A stretch of 64,000 nt of DNA from Chlamydiales bacterium (GTDB lineage Bacteria > Chlamydiota > Chlamydiia > Chlamydiales > SM23-39), in assembly GCA_030681135.1 (NCBI GenBank), contig JAUXXF010000001.1, positions 50,071 to 114,070 on the forward strand, read 5' to 3'. Position 1 is the stretch's first letter; the number at the start of each line of letters is the position of its first letter. Positions 8,958 through 17,900 of this stretch are shown piece by piece. The notes under the pieces were generated by a model, which was given only the letters and a program-made list of their open reading frames with translations, searched no databases and was not told where the DNA came from. Both the position numbers and the translations under genes were made by a program.

Positions 8958-8984
8958 AACGCTCTCCTTATCATCTTATTTGAG

Positions 8985-9013
8985 CGAATACTTGAAAATA
9001 GGTCCGATGTCAA
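8985..9013 (-). promoter_or_regulatory. Possible promoter for the lipoprotein gene
   Basis: On the minus strand a TTGACA (9013-9008) is followed after 17 bases by TATTCG. The -35 is consensus and the -10 is weak. It lies 28 bases or more upstream of the Shine-Dalgarno of the lipoprotein gene. The call rests only on spacing and hexamers. Confidence 0.3.
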
Positions 9014-9045
9014 GGGTTATACCGATTCTTCAAGTTGTTTCGGTA

Positions 9046-10044
9046 CTAACGATCTTTTTCTTCCTCGTCTTCTTTGTCGGGATTGGGGTCTTTTTTCTTT
9101 TTTTTAGGATGAATTGTTTTAGGTTTTTCTCCTGTGTAAGGCATGATGACAGGAGGCGTATTTGACGGCCCTGGCTTCAAGGAGATCTGTCCTTCCCTTT
9201 TTAAGAAACTCGGTAAGCTCAAATTCGGTAGGGGGCGGGTTTCATAAGGGACATTTTCCACGAAAGCCTCTTTTTCTTTAAGAGGAGTCGTGGATTCTTT
9301 ACGAGGTGCAGCAGCAATCTTTAACAAAGAGATCATGTCTAATTTCGGAACCAAAGAAGTCTCCTGTAGGAGTCCTTTAGATAGTTGGAGAATTTTTTTA
9401 GAAAAACCGGACATATTTTCTTGCGTTTCTACAACAACGATCAAGTGCTTTAATAAAGGCTTGATGGCTTGCATGAACTGCGAACTCGCCGGTTTTTCCA
9501 GGATGGCAACTAGCGTGGCCAGTAGGTGTTTAGTGGCAAAACGAGGTGAATTATCCTGGGCTGTAGGTTTAAGAGTAGCTAGAGTTTCAGTTGTTGGCGG
9601 CAGGGCTGGTTTCTTTATATTCCCTTGCTTACGAGGCTCTGAGGTTGGCATAGGGGGCGGTTGAAGAGTCTCAGTCCCCGCTTTAGAAGAGATAGGAATT
9701 TCAGCCTTACTTTCCGATTTACCAAGTAAAGTAATGTGACTAACAACTTCGAGCTTTTTAGCCGCTTGATGAAGGAAGTTCTCTGGGTCTTCTTTAGCCT
9801 CAGTGCGTTCTGAAGATTGTTCTGTTTTAGGGTTAGTTTTTCCTGAAAGCATTAAATAATTTACTTTACAAAGAGATAATAAAGGGGGGTAAAGAACAGA
9901 AGAAGAATTTTTTCCTCCAGGGGCTTGCTCGTTAAGTTGCTCTAACGCAACGCTTAAATGCTCTAAAAAGCGCAGCAGCTCGTCTATTTTCATGGCTGAA
10001 AGAGAAGGCGGGAAAACTGGCGTTCTATCATCTATAGGATTCAT
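9046..10044 (-). CDS. Hypothetical protein, low-complexity, charged tail
   Basis: The 332-residue product has no signal peptide. The N-terminal part (about residues 18-75) is helical (KIDELLRFLEHLSVALEQL). A proline/threonine/lysine-rich linker follows, then a helical middle with SQFMQAIKPLLKHLIVVVET. The C-terminal tail is extremely charged (KTIHPKKKKKDPNPDKEDEE). No family is recognised. It lies upstream of the lipoprotein gene on the same strand, with about 90 bases between. Expression seems genuine because the frame is long and flanked by normal intergenic regions. Confidence 0.5.
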   Translation of the reverse strand: MNPIDDRTPVFPPSLSAMKIDELLRFLEHLSVALEQLNEQAPGGKNSSSVLYPPLLSLCKVNYLMLSGKTNPKTEQSSERTEAKEDPENFLHQAAKKLEVVSHITLLGKSESKAEIPISSKAGTETLQPPPMPTSEPRKQGNIKKPALPPTTETLATLKPTAQDNSPRFATKHLLATLVAILEKPASSQFMQAIKPLLKHLIVVVETQENMSGFSKKILQLSKGLLQETSLVPKLDMISLLKIAAAPRKESTTPLKEKEAFVENVPYETRPLPNLSLPSFLKREGQISLKPGPSNTPPVIMPYTGEKPKTIHPKKKKKDPNPDKEDEEEKDR

Positions 10045-10082
10045 ATGTCAAATAGGATACACCTTTCTTGAGTTAAAAACAA

Positions 10083-10111
10083 TTGTTGTAAATATCGGTG
10101 TAGATTATACT
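10083..10111 (+). promoter_or_regulatory. Likely sigma70-type promoter for the outer-membrane protein gene
   Basis: TTGTTG (10083-10088) is separated by exactly 17 bases from TATACT (10106-10111). The ATG lies 26 bases after the -10, giving a very short leader without an obvious Shine-Dalgarno. It lies between divergent genes. Confidence 0.4.
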
Positions 10112-10137
10112 AATTTATTCAAAAAAATGTTTACAAC

Positions 10138-10911
10138 ATGGTCAGGCTGCTTTTCCTTTTTCTTATTATTCTGAGGCCTTCTTTTTGTGGCCTTTATATA
10201 AGCCCAGACCTATTTTACCGCTCTTTCAAAGAGCTTACGGGCTGTGAAGGGAAAAGCGAAGAGTCTGGCTGGCTTCCTGGTATTCAGGCTGGGTTTGACT
10301 ATGAAAATCCTTGGGGGGCATATCTTGGAGGCGATGTTCGATTTGCTGAAGGACAAACTTTCTTTGATGGGACCATTCAGCATCACGTCCTGAAAAAATT
10401 CATCCCTTTTCAGTCTTACACAGACAATACACTCTTCAATATGGAAGGGCGACTTGGTTATACGTTAGCTTACAAAACGATCCAATGCTCCCCTTTTTTT
10501 GCTATTGGCTTTCAAAAGTGGGCCAGAAGAGCCTCTGATAAAGAGACAGGTTATGATGAGTGGTTCCGTTGGAATTATCTTGCGGCAGGTATGCGCTGGC
10601 ACTGGCGCTATAGCCAGTTTTGGGAGGGAGGTTTTTTTTTCCATCTCATGCGTATGAAAACGGCAGATGTTCAAATTCGAGGAATCTCTGTGTGGCCTAT
10701 CGTCCTTACTCTTCCAGATGAGTGGCAGGCAGAAGCTGAGCTCCCTTTTTCTTGGAACTACTCTACTTATAGCGTGTCATGGGTAGGATATATTCGTTAT
10801 TTGCCCATTGGAAAAAGTGAGTCACAAAAAATGCCCAAAGGAGAGCTTTTTCTTCCTGCGAGCATCACGTATGTCCTAGGAAACCGGTTGGAATTCACAG
10901 TTCAGTTTTAA
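10138..10911 (+). CDS. Predicted outer-membrane beta-barrel protein
   Basis: The 257-residue product has a signal peptide (MVRLLFLFLIILRPSFC before GLYISP). A Trp/Tyr/Gly-rich chain of amphipathic strands follows, such as WGAYLGGDVRFAEG, MEGRLGYTLAYK, YLAAGMRWHWRY and YSVSWVGYIRYL. The last strand ends in a terminal Phe (RLEFTVQF), the usual recognition feature for outer-membrane barrel insertion. The family is not recognised. An outer-membrane location is well supported by composition, and function is unknown. Confidence 0.65.
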   Translation: MVRLLFLFLIILRPSFCGLYISPDLFYRSFKELTGCEGKSEESGWLPGIQAGFDYENPWGAYLGGDVRFAEGQTFFDGTIQHHVLKKFIPFQSYTDNTLFNMEGRLGYTLAYKTIQCSPFFAIGFQKWARRASDKETGYDEWFRWNYLAAGMRWHWRYSQFWEGGFFFHLMRMKTADVQIRGISVWPIVLTLPDEWQAEAELPFSWNYSTYSVSWVGYIRYLPIGKSESQKMPKGELFLPASITYVLGNRLEFTVQF

Positions 10912-10914
10912 AAA

Positions 10915-11106
10915 CTAATCCCATCTCTTCGATTTTTTCTTATTCTCAGATTTTTTTACCTGAAAATCGACTTCGGCATCGTCAAACCAGGAAACAAGGT
11001 ATCGACAAAGGGCTTTGCCCTGGTCAAGCACAAACTCTTCCCGTCCTGACGACACAACCCAAATATAGGCCGCAAATAAAAAGATGATCCAGAATAACTT
11101 GCTCAT
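10915..11106 (-). CDS. Small single-pass membrane protein
   Basis: The 63-residue product has an N-terminal membrane helix (LFWIIFLFAAYIWVVSS). A short domain follows (VLDQGKALCRYLVSWFDDAEV) with a basic tail (KKSENKKKSKRWD). It stops 3 bases from the end of the convergent barrel gene. The frame fills the gap neatly and codon composition looks normal, but nothing identifies its function. Confidence 0.45.
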   Translation of the reverse strand: MSKLFWIIFLFAAYIWVVSSGREEFVLDQGKALCRYLVSWFDDAEVDFQVKKSENKKKSKRWD

Positions 11107-11162
11107 ATTCTTAATATAATTTATTTACTATTTGTTTTCAAAAAATATAATACATGAAGGAT

Positions 11163-12830
11163 TCAGATAAAACAATGATAATGGGGATTCCAAATTAAAG
11201 CATCAATATTCTTTTCGATAGCAGATGGTTGAATACCAGCTACCTGCTCTTCACAGGCTTTTTTCGCGACCGCAATGGCCACTTGGCGCGTGACTGAGCG
11301 AACTTCTGCGATGTCTGGGAATAAAGAGGCTGTAGGATCTTTAAGTGCTGGAGATAAGCTAGCTAACGTTTCAGCTGCTTGCAAAAACATCTTGTCTGTG
11401 ATTTGTTTCGCTTGTGCAGCTAGAGCGCCTAATCCTATGGCTGGGAAAATATAGACGTTGTTGCACTGGGCAATCTTATACGTTTTTTCCTGATAGACGA
11501 CAGGGACAAAAGGACTTCCTGTGGCGACAATGGCTTGAGCTTGAGTCCATTCGATGAGCTCTTGCGGATTAGCTTCTGCTTTGGAAGTTGGGTTTGATAA
11601 AGGAAGAATAATCGGACGTTTTGTATGGCGGGCCATCTCCTGAATGCAACTTTGTGTAAAAGCGCCTGCTTGAGCACTCACGCCGATCAAAATGCCTGGA
11701 TGAGCGTTTGCAATCACCTCTTCTATCGTAATGTGATCAAAATTTGTGACTTTCCAATCAATCAGATTCTGATGAGGCTGGATATAAGGACGTTGAGAGT
11801 CATATATGTGGGCTGTGTTAAAATGGATCAGCCCGTAACGATCTACCATATAAATTCGGCCGCAAGCTTCTTCTTTTGAAAGTCCTTGACTGACCATAGC
11901 TTGCACGAGAAGATCTGCAATCCCCGTTCCTGCAGATCCTGCACCCAAGATGGCGATTTTTTGCCTAGAGAGCGGCTCTTTACTCTCTTTTAACCCTGCA
12001 AGGATGGCTGCTAAAGAGACGGCTGCAGTTCCTTGAATATCATCGTTGAAGGATAAAATTTCGGCGCGGTAACGATCTAAAAGGGCTCGCGCATGATCCC
12101 TTCCAAAATCTTCCCATTGCAATAGCACATTCGGATATTTTTTCTTAATGACTCTTACAAATCGATCTACAAATCGGTCATAATCAGCACCTTCAACTCG
12201 CTTATGGCGCCAACCTAAGTAAAGTTCATCTTGAAGAAGCTCTTCTTTATTTGTTCCCATATCGAGTACGATCGGCAAAGTGTGATCTGGATGGATGCCT
12301 CCAAATAACGTAAATAGGCTCAATTTTCCAATCGGAATGGCCATCCCCCCAATTCCTAAATCCCCTAATCCTAAAACCCTTTCACCATCAGTCACTACAA
12401 TGATTTTCACAGATTCTTGGTCGATATTTTGGATCATCTCCTCCATTTTCTCTTCGAAAGGGTAAGAGAGATATAAACCTCGATGATCTGTGACGATATG
12501 GCTAAACTGCAGGGCCGCTTCGCCTACTGTAGGTGTATAGATATAAGGGAGCATTTCAGCGGGGTACAAAGAAACAAACTGATAGAAGAGAGCCTCATTT
12601 CGATTAAGCAAAGAAGTTAAAAAGACATATTTCCCGAGAGGTGTTCTTTTTCGGCTGAAATTCTGATAACATCGCCTAATCTGTTGTTCTACCGTTAATA
12701 CTTCAGTCGGCAAAAGACCATTTAACCCTAAAAGATCCCTCTCTTCTTGAGTAAATGCACTCGACTTATTGAGGCGAGGATTTTGAAGAACCTGAGCCCC
12801 TCGAAGAGATGTTCGTACGACGTCTTCCAT
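11163..12830 (-). CDS. maeA: NAD(P)-dependent malic enzyme
   Basis: The 555-residue product has the length of large-subunit-type malic enzymes, which decarboxylate malate to pyruvate. Signatures visible in order are YIYTPTVGEAALQF, VTDGERVLGLGDLGIGGM (the malic enzyme signature), QWEDFGRDHARALLDRY, SFNDDIQGTAAVSLAA with metal-binding acids, and the nucleotide-binding loop AILGAGSAGTGIADLL. A C-terminal LSNPTSKAEANP segment completes the fold. NAD rather than NADP use cannot be decided. It would link C4-dicarboxylates, which this window imports through DASS/DAACS carriers, to pyruvate. Confidence 0.92.
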   Translation of the reverse strand: MEDVVRTSLRGAQVLQNPRLNKSSAFTQEERDLLGLNGLLPTEVLTVEQQIRRCYQNFSRKRTPLGKYVFLTSLLNRNEALFYQFVSLYPAEMLPYIYTPTVGEAALQFSHIVTDHRGLYLSYPFEEKMEEMIQNIDQESVKIIVVTDGERVLGLGDLGIGGMAIPIGKLSLFTLFGGIHPDHTLPIVLDMGTNKEELLQDELYLGWRHKRVEGADYDRFVDRFVRVIKKKYPNVLLQWEDFGRDHARALLDRYRAEILSFNDDIQGTAAVSLAAILAGLKESKEPLSRQKIAILGAGSAGTGIADLLVQAMVSQGLSKEEACGRIYMVDRYGLIHFNTAHIYDSQRPYIQPHQNLIDWKVTNFDHITIEEVIANAHPGILIGVSAQAGAFTQSCIQEMARHTKRPIILPLSNPTSKAEANPQELIEWTQAQAIVATGSPFVPVVYQEKTYKIAQCNNVYIFPAIGLGALAAQAKQITDKMFLQAAETLASLSPALKDPTASLFPDIAEVRSVTRQVAIAVAKKACEEQVAGIQPSAIEKNIDALIWNPHYHCFI

Positions 12831-12954
12831 AAAATGGTTTCATGTCTTAATCCCCAATTCCTGTCAACTTGTGAATAGAAAAATCAAATAAATTTTGCAA
12901 TTGAGGGAAACTTCATTTTAAAATAGAATCACTCCTCTTAAAAAAGGAATTCCT

Positions 12955-14031
12955 ATGTCAGCAATTGGATCTCAGTCGTTATCTGCTTTTGAATCGCTTC
13001 CACGAGATATATTATTTCGTATTTATCGCTATCTTCCCGACTCCGATAAGGACAACTTTTATGATCTTTCAACATACCTTCGTCACATTGCGGATGAAGA
13101 AATAGATCGTTGTTTGGAAAAACTGAAATCTCATCCTACTCTTAAATTTATCCTCAAACACATCGAAGGCTCTAACTTAAGGGACAAAGTTTCCCGCGTC
13201 TATGAATTTTTTAAATATGCAGAACGGGTTCAAAATATACGGAGTGCCAATCCTGTTGTCTCAAGTTTTATACGAGAGTTCCAAAATCAGGAAATTCAAG
13301 TTCAGCCCTTTGATGCAAAAATAGCTTTTAAAGCATCGAATCTAAAGATGACTCTCTTAGGGTTTTCCGATTTTGCAAATCAGTACGGTAATTATAATGC
13401 TCTCTTTTTCAACAGTTTTTTAAAAAATGAAAAAAAACTGCTCGAACAAATTGATTTGTCCTTAGTAGAACCCCAGACAAGAGCTGAAGGACTTATTTTT
13501 TCTATAACAGAAAATGACATAACTCTTTTTAAGAAAATGATAACAACTCTACTTAAGATGGAAGCAACTATTGGTAGCTTAACTTTTTTTTATAAAATGT
13601 TAAATAATGCATTTTATGTAACAATTAGTCGAGATCGAAAAGAAATGTTCTGCTATTTACTTAGTTTCAAAACGTCTTTTTCTGATCCAGATAAAATATT
13701 ATTTCTTTTGGCTGAAAAAAATTGGGGAGAAGAGATCGAAAAATTTTTAGCCTTAAATCCTGAGCTGAACCAGATCTTTGTCAATGATTGTAATGTTCAT
13801 GGAGTCCATTCTGCGCTTATGACAGCTGCTACAAAAGGCCATTTAAGTGCGCTGAATGCTATGCTGAAAGGGATACCTGATTCTATTTCCTCGGAAATTT
13901 TGCAAGACGTAAGACATAAGCTTCTTCGAAGTCCTCCTCTAAACAAGGAAGAAATAATCGATATTTTGGATCAAGAGATTGCGCGCAGGTTGAATGCCTC
14001 TCAGTTTCTGGCGAGTCAGAAGCCTTTTTAA
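12955..14031 (+). CDS. F-box domain protein, candidate host-directed effector
   Basis: Residues of about 10-50 of this 358-residue protein read FESLPRDILFRIYRYLPDSD, then KDNFYDLSTYLRHIADEE. This is a good F-box pattern (LPxxIL..I...L...D......S...R.iA). The remainder is helical. Near the C-terminus VHGVHSALMTAATKGHLSAL looks like a degenerate ankyrin repeat. In eukaryotes F-box proteins bind Skp1 in SCF ubiquitin ligases, and amoeba-associated bacteria encode many as effectors. No signal peptide is present, compatible with type III export. An AAGGA Shine-Dalgarno supports the start. It is convergent with the next gene, overlapping by 4 bases. Confidence 0.65.
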   Translation: MSAIGSQSLSAFESLPRDILFRIYRYLPDSDKDNFYDLSTYLRHIADEEIDRCLEKLKSHPTLKFILKHIEGSNLRDKVSRVYEFFKYAERVQNIRSANPVVSSFIREFQNQEIQVQPFDAKIAFKASNLKMTLLGFSDFANQYGNYNALFFNSFLKNEKKLLEQIDLSLVEPQTRAEGLIFSITENDITLFKKMITTLLKMEATIGSLTFFYKMLNNAFYVTISRDRKEMFCYLLSFKTSFSDPDKILFLLAEKNWGEEIEKFLALNPELNQIFVNDCNVHGVHSALMTAATKGHLSALNAMLKGIPDSISSEILQDVRHKLLRSPPLNKEEIIDILDQEIARRLNASQFLASQKPF

Positions 14032-15296
14032 ACCCTCAAAGAAGCTTCATTTTTCTTAAAGAGTTTTATGACAAGAAATATCCAGGCGAGAAAAATCGCC
14101 AGGGACAAATAACGGATGACGGGAAGTAGATACATACCTGCAACAATTTGCAGACACAAAATTAAGCAAGAAGCGAGCGCTTTAGAGGTGCGGTAAGCAA
14201 ACACGTCGATGAGCGCTTTAGCTCGGAATTTTTCCTCCGTCTTTAAAGGAATGTAGAGCATCTCTCGGATCACGCCAAAAAGGGAAAAATCTACAGCCTT
14301 TAAGAAGACAAACACAAAAGAGATCATGGCAAAGCTTGGCAGCCCTATAAATCCCAGCATGCTGGCAAACAGTACAGAGGGAATAAATAGATGGCTTCCT
14401 CTGAGTCCTAACACATGCACTAAGAGAAAACAGCCGAAGCATTGGAAAAAGCCGCTAAGCAGATTCACAATCGTTGTAATTTGTCCACAATAGGCAGTTC
14501 TTGCGTCTTGATCTGTGATATTGATTTCTAAGTAACTATTGAATTGATACTCCATAAGCCCTACAGAAACCTGCATAAAGGCCACGAGAAGCAAAAGGAA
14601 AATCAAAAAGGGATTTTTTTGAATCAAGGAAAACGACTCTTGAAGCTTTACATGTTTCGATTCAGAGAACTGATCTTTTAAAGGGTTTGCAGGTAAAGAA
14701 CTTCTAGAAAAGGCCTGTCTATAGGCCAAAAATAAGATGGCATACAAGGGAAGAGTCAGAAAAAAGAGATGGTTAGATCCGACATCGGTCACAAAAAATC
14801 CAGGAATAAGACTGCAAACAATCGAGCCAATAGTTCCCATCCCATAGATCAGTCCATAAAGATATTTTGCTCTATGCTGCGCAATCGTCGTATGAATTAA
14901 AGACCAAAGCTGCTTGAACATGAGCAAAATATAAATGTCTTTCCAGACAAATTGAAAAAAGATCAGCCAAGGGACCCTTTTTATGAAAAGGGCGCACCCT
15001 ACATGCATGAGCATCACGGAAGAGACCATAATCCCTAACATAGCAACAGGGCCGATACGGGGTAAAAATCGGTTATAAAGGTAAACCACTAAAAAATTTA
15101 AAGGAACGGTGATCAGCCAAACAAAGGGCAAATATTTTGTGGAATAGATGGAGAGAAAAATCGAGGTGCTTGCAGGCCTGGTGATTGCATACTCTCCTGC
15201 AGTGCAAAACCCTACGAGCATGACAAAAAAAACAAACAATTTTTCTTGGCGAGACATCGTCTTTATTTCTTGCCAAACAGATGTAAGTCCCCTCAT
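14028..15296 (-). CDS. NTT/MFS-like multi-pass transporter
   Basis: The roughly 422-residue product has about 11-12 hydrophobic helices. The N-terminal part (SRQEKLFVFFVMLVGFCTAG, then EYAITRPASTSIF) resembles the beginning of ATP/ADP-translocase (TLC) family proteins, but the chain is shorter than the 500-residue transporter at 54952. It may be a diverged nucleotide transporter relative or another MFS carrier. The ATG at 15296 overlaps the HD-domain gene's TGA in an ATGA arrangement, so the start is placed there rather than at 15305. Substrate is unknown. Confidence 0.65.
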   Translation of the reverse strand: MRGLTSVWQEIKTMSRQEKLFVFFVMLVGFCTAGEYAITRPASTSIFLSIYSTKYLPFVWLITVPLNFLVVYLYNRFLPRIGPVAMLGIMVSSVMLMHVGCALFIKRVPWLIFFQFVWKDIYILLMFKQLWSLIHTTIAQHRAKYLYGLIYGMGTIGSIVCSLIPGFFVTDVGSNHLFFLTLPLYAILFLAYRQAFSRSSLPANPLKDQFSESKHVKLQESFSLIQKNPFLIFLLLLVAFMQVSVGLMEYQFNSYLEINITDQDARTAYCGQITTIVNLLSGFFQCFGCFLLVHVLGLRGSHLFIPSVLFASMLGFIGLPSFAMISFVFVFLKAVDFSLFGVIREMLYIPLKTEEKFRAKALIDVFAYRTSKALASCLILCLQIVAGMYLLPVIRYLSLAIFLAWIFLVIKLFKKNEASLRV

Positions 15297-16603
15297 TGCA
15301 CCCAATTTTCTAAGAATTTAATAAAATCGAAATCGCGTTCGGGAGAGATATATACCCAATTAGATTTTTTAGAGGGGATTTTTAGAAGAAGATCTGAGCA
15401 GTCTTTAGCTTTTTGGACAATCACATGGCGTCTAGATACAGGAAAAGACAAACGATTGGGAGGGGGCTCTACTGATGTAAATTCCCAGTCGATTTCACTG
15501 TCTGTAAGGCGACTTTCTCGTTTAAACTGTTGAACATCTTTTTCTGCCATCTGATCCGGCAGAGCAATCGCTCGAAAACGGTGCTGTCTAAACATGATGC
15601 ATTTGGCATCCTTATGACCTGGTAGTCCAGGATTTTTAGCAGCTTTGTTCAAGAGAGCTATGATGTCTGTGTCGCTAATTGCTATAAATTCATCGACAGT
15701 CTTCAAATGATTTGGATCGTAATTGGCCTTCATAAAACGGCGGAGATGAAAATTATAGGCCTTCACAGAAGAATACTGGTAAATTCTACGATGCATAAAG
15801 TGTCTGGCTAGCAAAAGAGCCTCACACGACTCTAGTCCATTTTCATCAATTCCCAACTCAAGCTCTTCTGTTCCATGATCTACGCTTGGTAAAATACGGA
15901 GCATCTCAATGAGCTGATGGTAGTCGAAAAGGCCAAAAGAGACCCCTGTGCTTTTGGCATCCCGCAGTAAAAAATCGATCCTGTCCGCACCAAAAAAATC
16001 CCCTGTAATGATCTCAGAGACAATCCTTTCCCAAGGAGTAAAGGAAGATCCTTTGATCTCTTGCCACTTCTTTTCTCCTACAGAAATTTTTTGAATATCT
16101 TCAATCAGATCCCGTTCTACAAGATCTTCTAAATAGGCCGGTACTTCTTTTAATTTTTTCCAAAGAGGTTTTAAATGTTGGCTTGCAATGATCTCTAAGG
16201 TCCAATATTCGTGTCCTTGGCCTCCTAAAAGTTCTTGTTCTGCCACATGAGAAAAAGGAAGGTGACCCAAATCATGACAAAGAGCCGCCATTCTAAGGAC
16301 GCGGCGCCAATATAAATACTCTGCCGATCCTTTTCTTGGCACAAAATGAAAGACATCGGGCCGAACAGATTTGCAAATTTTTTCGAACATCCAGGTTGCT
16401 AAAGCCATCACCCCCAAAGAGTGTTCAAAACGGGTATGGGTAGCCCCGGGATAGACTAGATAGGCAATGCCCAGCTGATGGATATAATGAAGCCTTTGGA
16501 AAGGAAGAGAATCAATCAGCTCTTTTTCAAACTCGTCAAAAGAGATAAAACCATGAACGGAGTCATAAATTTTTTTATCTGAGTAAAGAAAATCTTTAGT
16601 CAT
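15293..16603 (-). CDS. HD-domain phosphohydrolase (SAMHD1/dGTPase-like)
   Basis: The 436-residue product starts with IYDSVHGFISFDEFEKELID then FQRLHYIHQLGIAYLVYPGA, the opening typical of this family. The HD metal ligands are in THTRFEHSLGVM and AALCHDLGHLPFSH, followed by HEYWTLEII and a distal Asp in FFGADRIDFLLRDAKSTG. Relatives hydrolyse dNTPs or nucleotide phosphates. Here it is translationally coupled to an NTT-like membrane protein, which is suggestive but not proof of a nucleotide role. The exact substrate is unknown. Confidence 0.85.
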   Translation of the reverse strand: MTKDFLYSDKKIYDSVHGFISFDEFEKELIDSLPFQRLHYIHQLGIAYLVYPGATHTRFEHSLGVMALATWMFEKICKSVRPDVFHFVPRKGSAEYLYWRRVLRMAALCHDLGHLPFSHVAEQELLGGQGHEYWTLEIIASQHLKPLWKKLKEVPAYLEDLVERDLIEDIQKISVGEKKWQEIKGSSFTPWERIVSEIITGDFFGADRIDFLLRDAKSTGVSFGLFDYHQLIEMLRILPSVDHGTEELELGIDENGLESCEALLLARHFMHRRIYQYSSVKAYNFHLRRFMKANYDPNHLKTVDEFIAISDTDIIALLNKAAKNPGLPGHKDAKCIMFRQHRFRAIALPDQMAEKDVQQFKRESRLTDSEIDWEFTSVEPPPNRLSFPVSRRHVIVQKAKDCSDLLLKIPSKKSNWVYISPERDFDFIKFLENWVQ

Positions 16604-16662
16604 TGCGCCATACCTCGAACCTATCCCTTCATTATCTTCGAGATTTTAGATTCGGGCAAGAA

Positions 16663-16840
16663 CTTAGAGACTATCGTTGAAAAAAGCTTCGTCAATTTTC
16701 GGGATTATTTTGGCCAAATTTCGATTCTTTGTTGGGGGCTTATATACCCTGTTTGATATGAGCCCCCAACAAAGAATCGAAATTTGGCCAAAATAATCCC
16801 GAAAATTGACAGAAGATTTTTTTAACGACAGCCTCTTAAG
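16663..16840. repeat. Long near-palindromic element (MITE-like), family R, copy 1
   Basis: The left arm runs from CTTAGAGACTATCGTTG and the right arm, reverse-complemented, from CTTAAGAGGCTGTCGTT. Both continue through AATTTTCGGGATTATTTTGG, then a shared CGATTCTTTGTTGGGGGCT, to a loop around 16745-16755. The arms are nearly identical over roughly 75 bases and there is no open reading frame inside. Related copies are at 30598, 31354 and 63880. The right end contains the stop codon of the IMPDH/GMP-reductase gene. Confidence 0.85.
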
Positions 16841-17840
16841 CAGGACGAGGGTTGCTTTCGGCAAAATAGCTCGAACATACCTGAACAAACTCCGCTTTTC
16901 TTTGGAGCTCTTTCAGATTTCGGGCTCCCCCATAGGTCATACCGCTTCGGATGCCTCCTAGTAAAAGATTTATTAGATCTTCTGCAGATCCCGAGACAGG
17001 AGCCCAAAAATCGATCCCCTCAGCTACGGTCTTTGTTTTAAGCCCCCCGTAAAATTCTGTTTGAAAATCGGAAGAGGCTTGCCCCCGATATTTGGCTTCG
17101 AGCCCTTTTTCTGCGCTTCTTTTGGGAGCAGCGGACTCTTTTGTTGTAGCAAAAATTTTTCCAATCATCACACTACTAGCTCCTGCAGCGAGAGCTAAAA
17201 CGACATCCCTGCTATTGCGAATCCCTCCATCTGCAATTAAAGGGACTCGAAGTTTTTCCGCAATTCTTGCACAATCTTGGACCGCAGTAAATTGGGGCAT
17301 GCCAAATCCCGTCACAATCCTCGTGCTGCAAGCAGCCCCAGGTCCTATTCCTACTTTCACGGCATCAGCTCCTGCATTGACCAAATCGTGATAGGCCATC
17401 GCTGTGCAGACATTTCCGGCAATAATTTGACGGTCAGGGTGGGATTTTTTCAGTTCTTGAATATGATAAAACATCCGATCTGAATGGCCGTGAGCCACAT
17501 CGATGCAGACTCCTGCGGCTCCCAAATCAAGCAACTTGCGCGTTTCGTCGAGCTTACCAATGCCGCAAGAGATAAAGGTGTTTTTTTCATATTTTTTTAC
17601 CCATCGGATCTGCTCTTCCATTGGAGTAAATCGATGGAAAATAGGAATGGAGCCGCACTGGATCAGCAAATCTGCCAGCTCATCTCCTATGACTGTATCC
17701 ATATTAGAAGCAAGCAAAGGGATTCCCATTTTCCTTTGCCTTGTAAGCCACGTCTCTAAAGAGGGCTCTGTTCGAGATGGAATGTTGTTAAATTGAGGGA
17801 CTAAGGCTACATCATCATAGGTCAAAGCTAAACGCATCAT
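16836..17840 (-). CDS. guaC: IMP dehydrogenase/GMP reductase family enzyme without CBS domains
   Basis: The 334-residue TIM-barrel protein begins LTYDDVALVPQF, and has PLLASNMDTVIGDELA, then GADAVKVGIGPGAACSTRIV with the catalytic Cys, PLIADGGIRNSRDVVLAL and YRGQASSDFQ. It ends with GGIRSGMTYGGARNLKELQR. It lacks the CBS pair usual in IMP dehydrogenase, and length fits GMP reductase, but the flap does not settle IMP dehydrogenase versus GMP reductase. Either way it sets the IMP/GMP balance. Its TAA stop lies inside the terminal repeat of a palindromic element, so the last few residues may have been altered by insertion. Confidence 0.8.
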   Translation of the reverse strand: MMRLALTYDDVALVPQFNNIPSRTEPSLETWLTRQRKMGIPLLASNMDTVIGDELADLLIQCGSIPIFHRFTPMEEQIRWVKKYEKNTFISCGIGKLDETRKLLDLGAAGVCIDVAHGHSDRMFYHIQELKKSHPDRQIIAGNVCTAMAYHDLVNAGADAVKVGIGPGAACSTRIVTGFGMPQFTAVQDCARIAEKLRVPLIADGGIRNSRDVVLALAAGASSVMIGKIFATTKESAAPKRSAEKGLEAKYRGQASSDFQTEFYGGLKTKTVAEGIDFWAPVSGSAEDLINLLLGGIRSGMTYGGARNLKELQRKAEFVQVCSSYFAESNPRPA

Positions 17841-17900
17841 TGCACTCTACTTAATAAAAGAGTATCGTATAGAATCTTTCTTAAATATTCTATAGGAACC

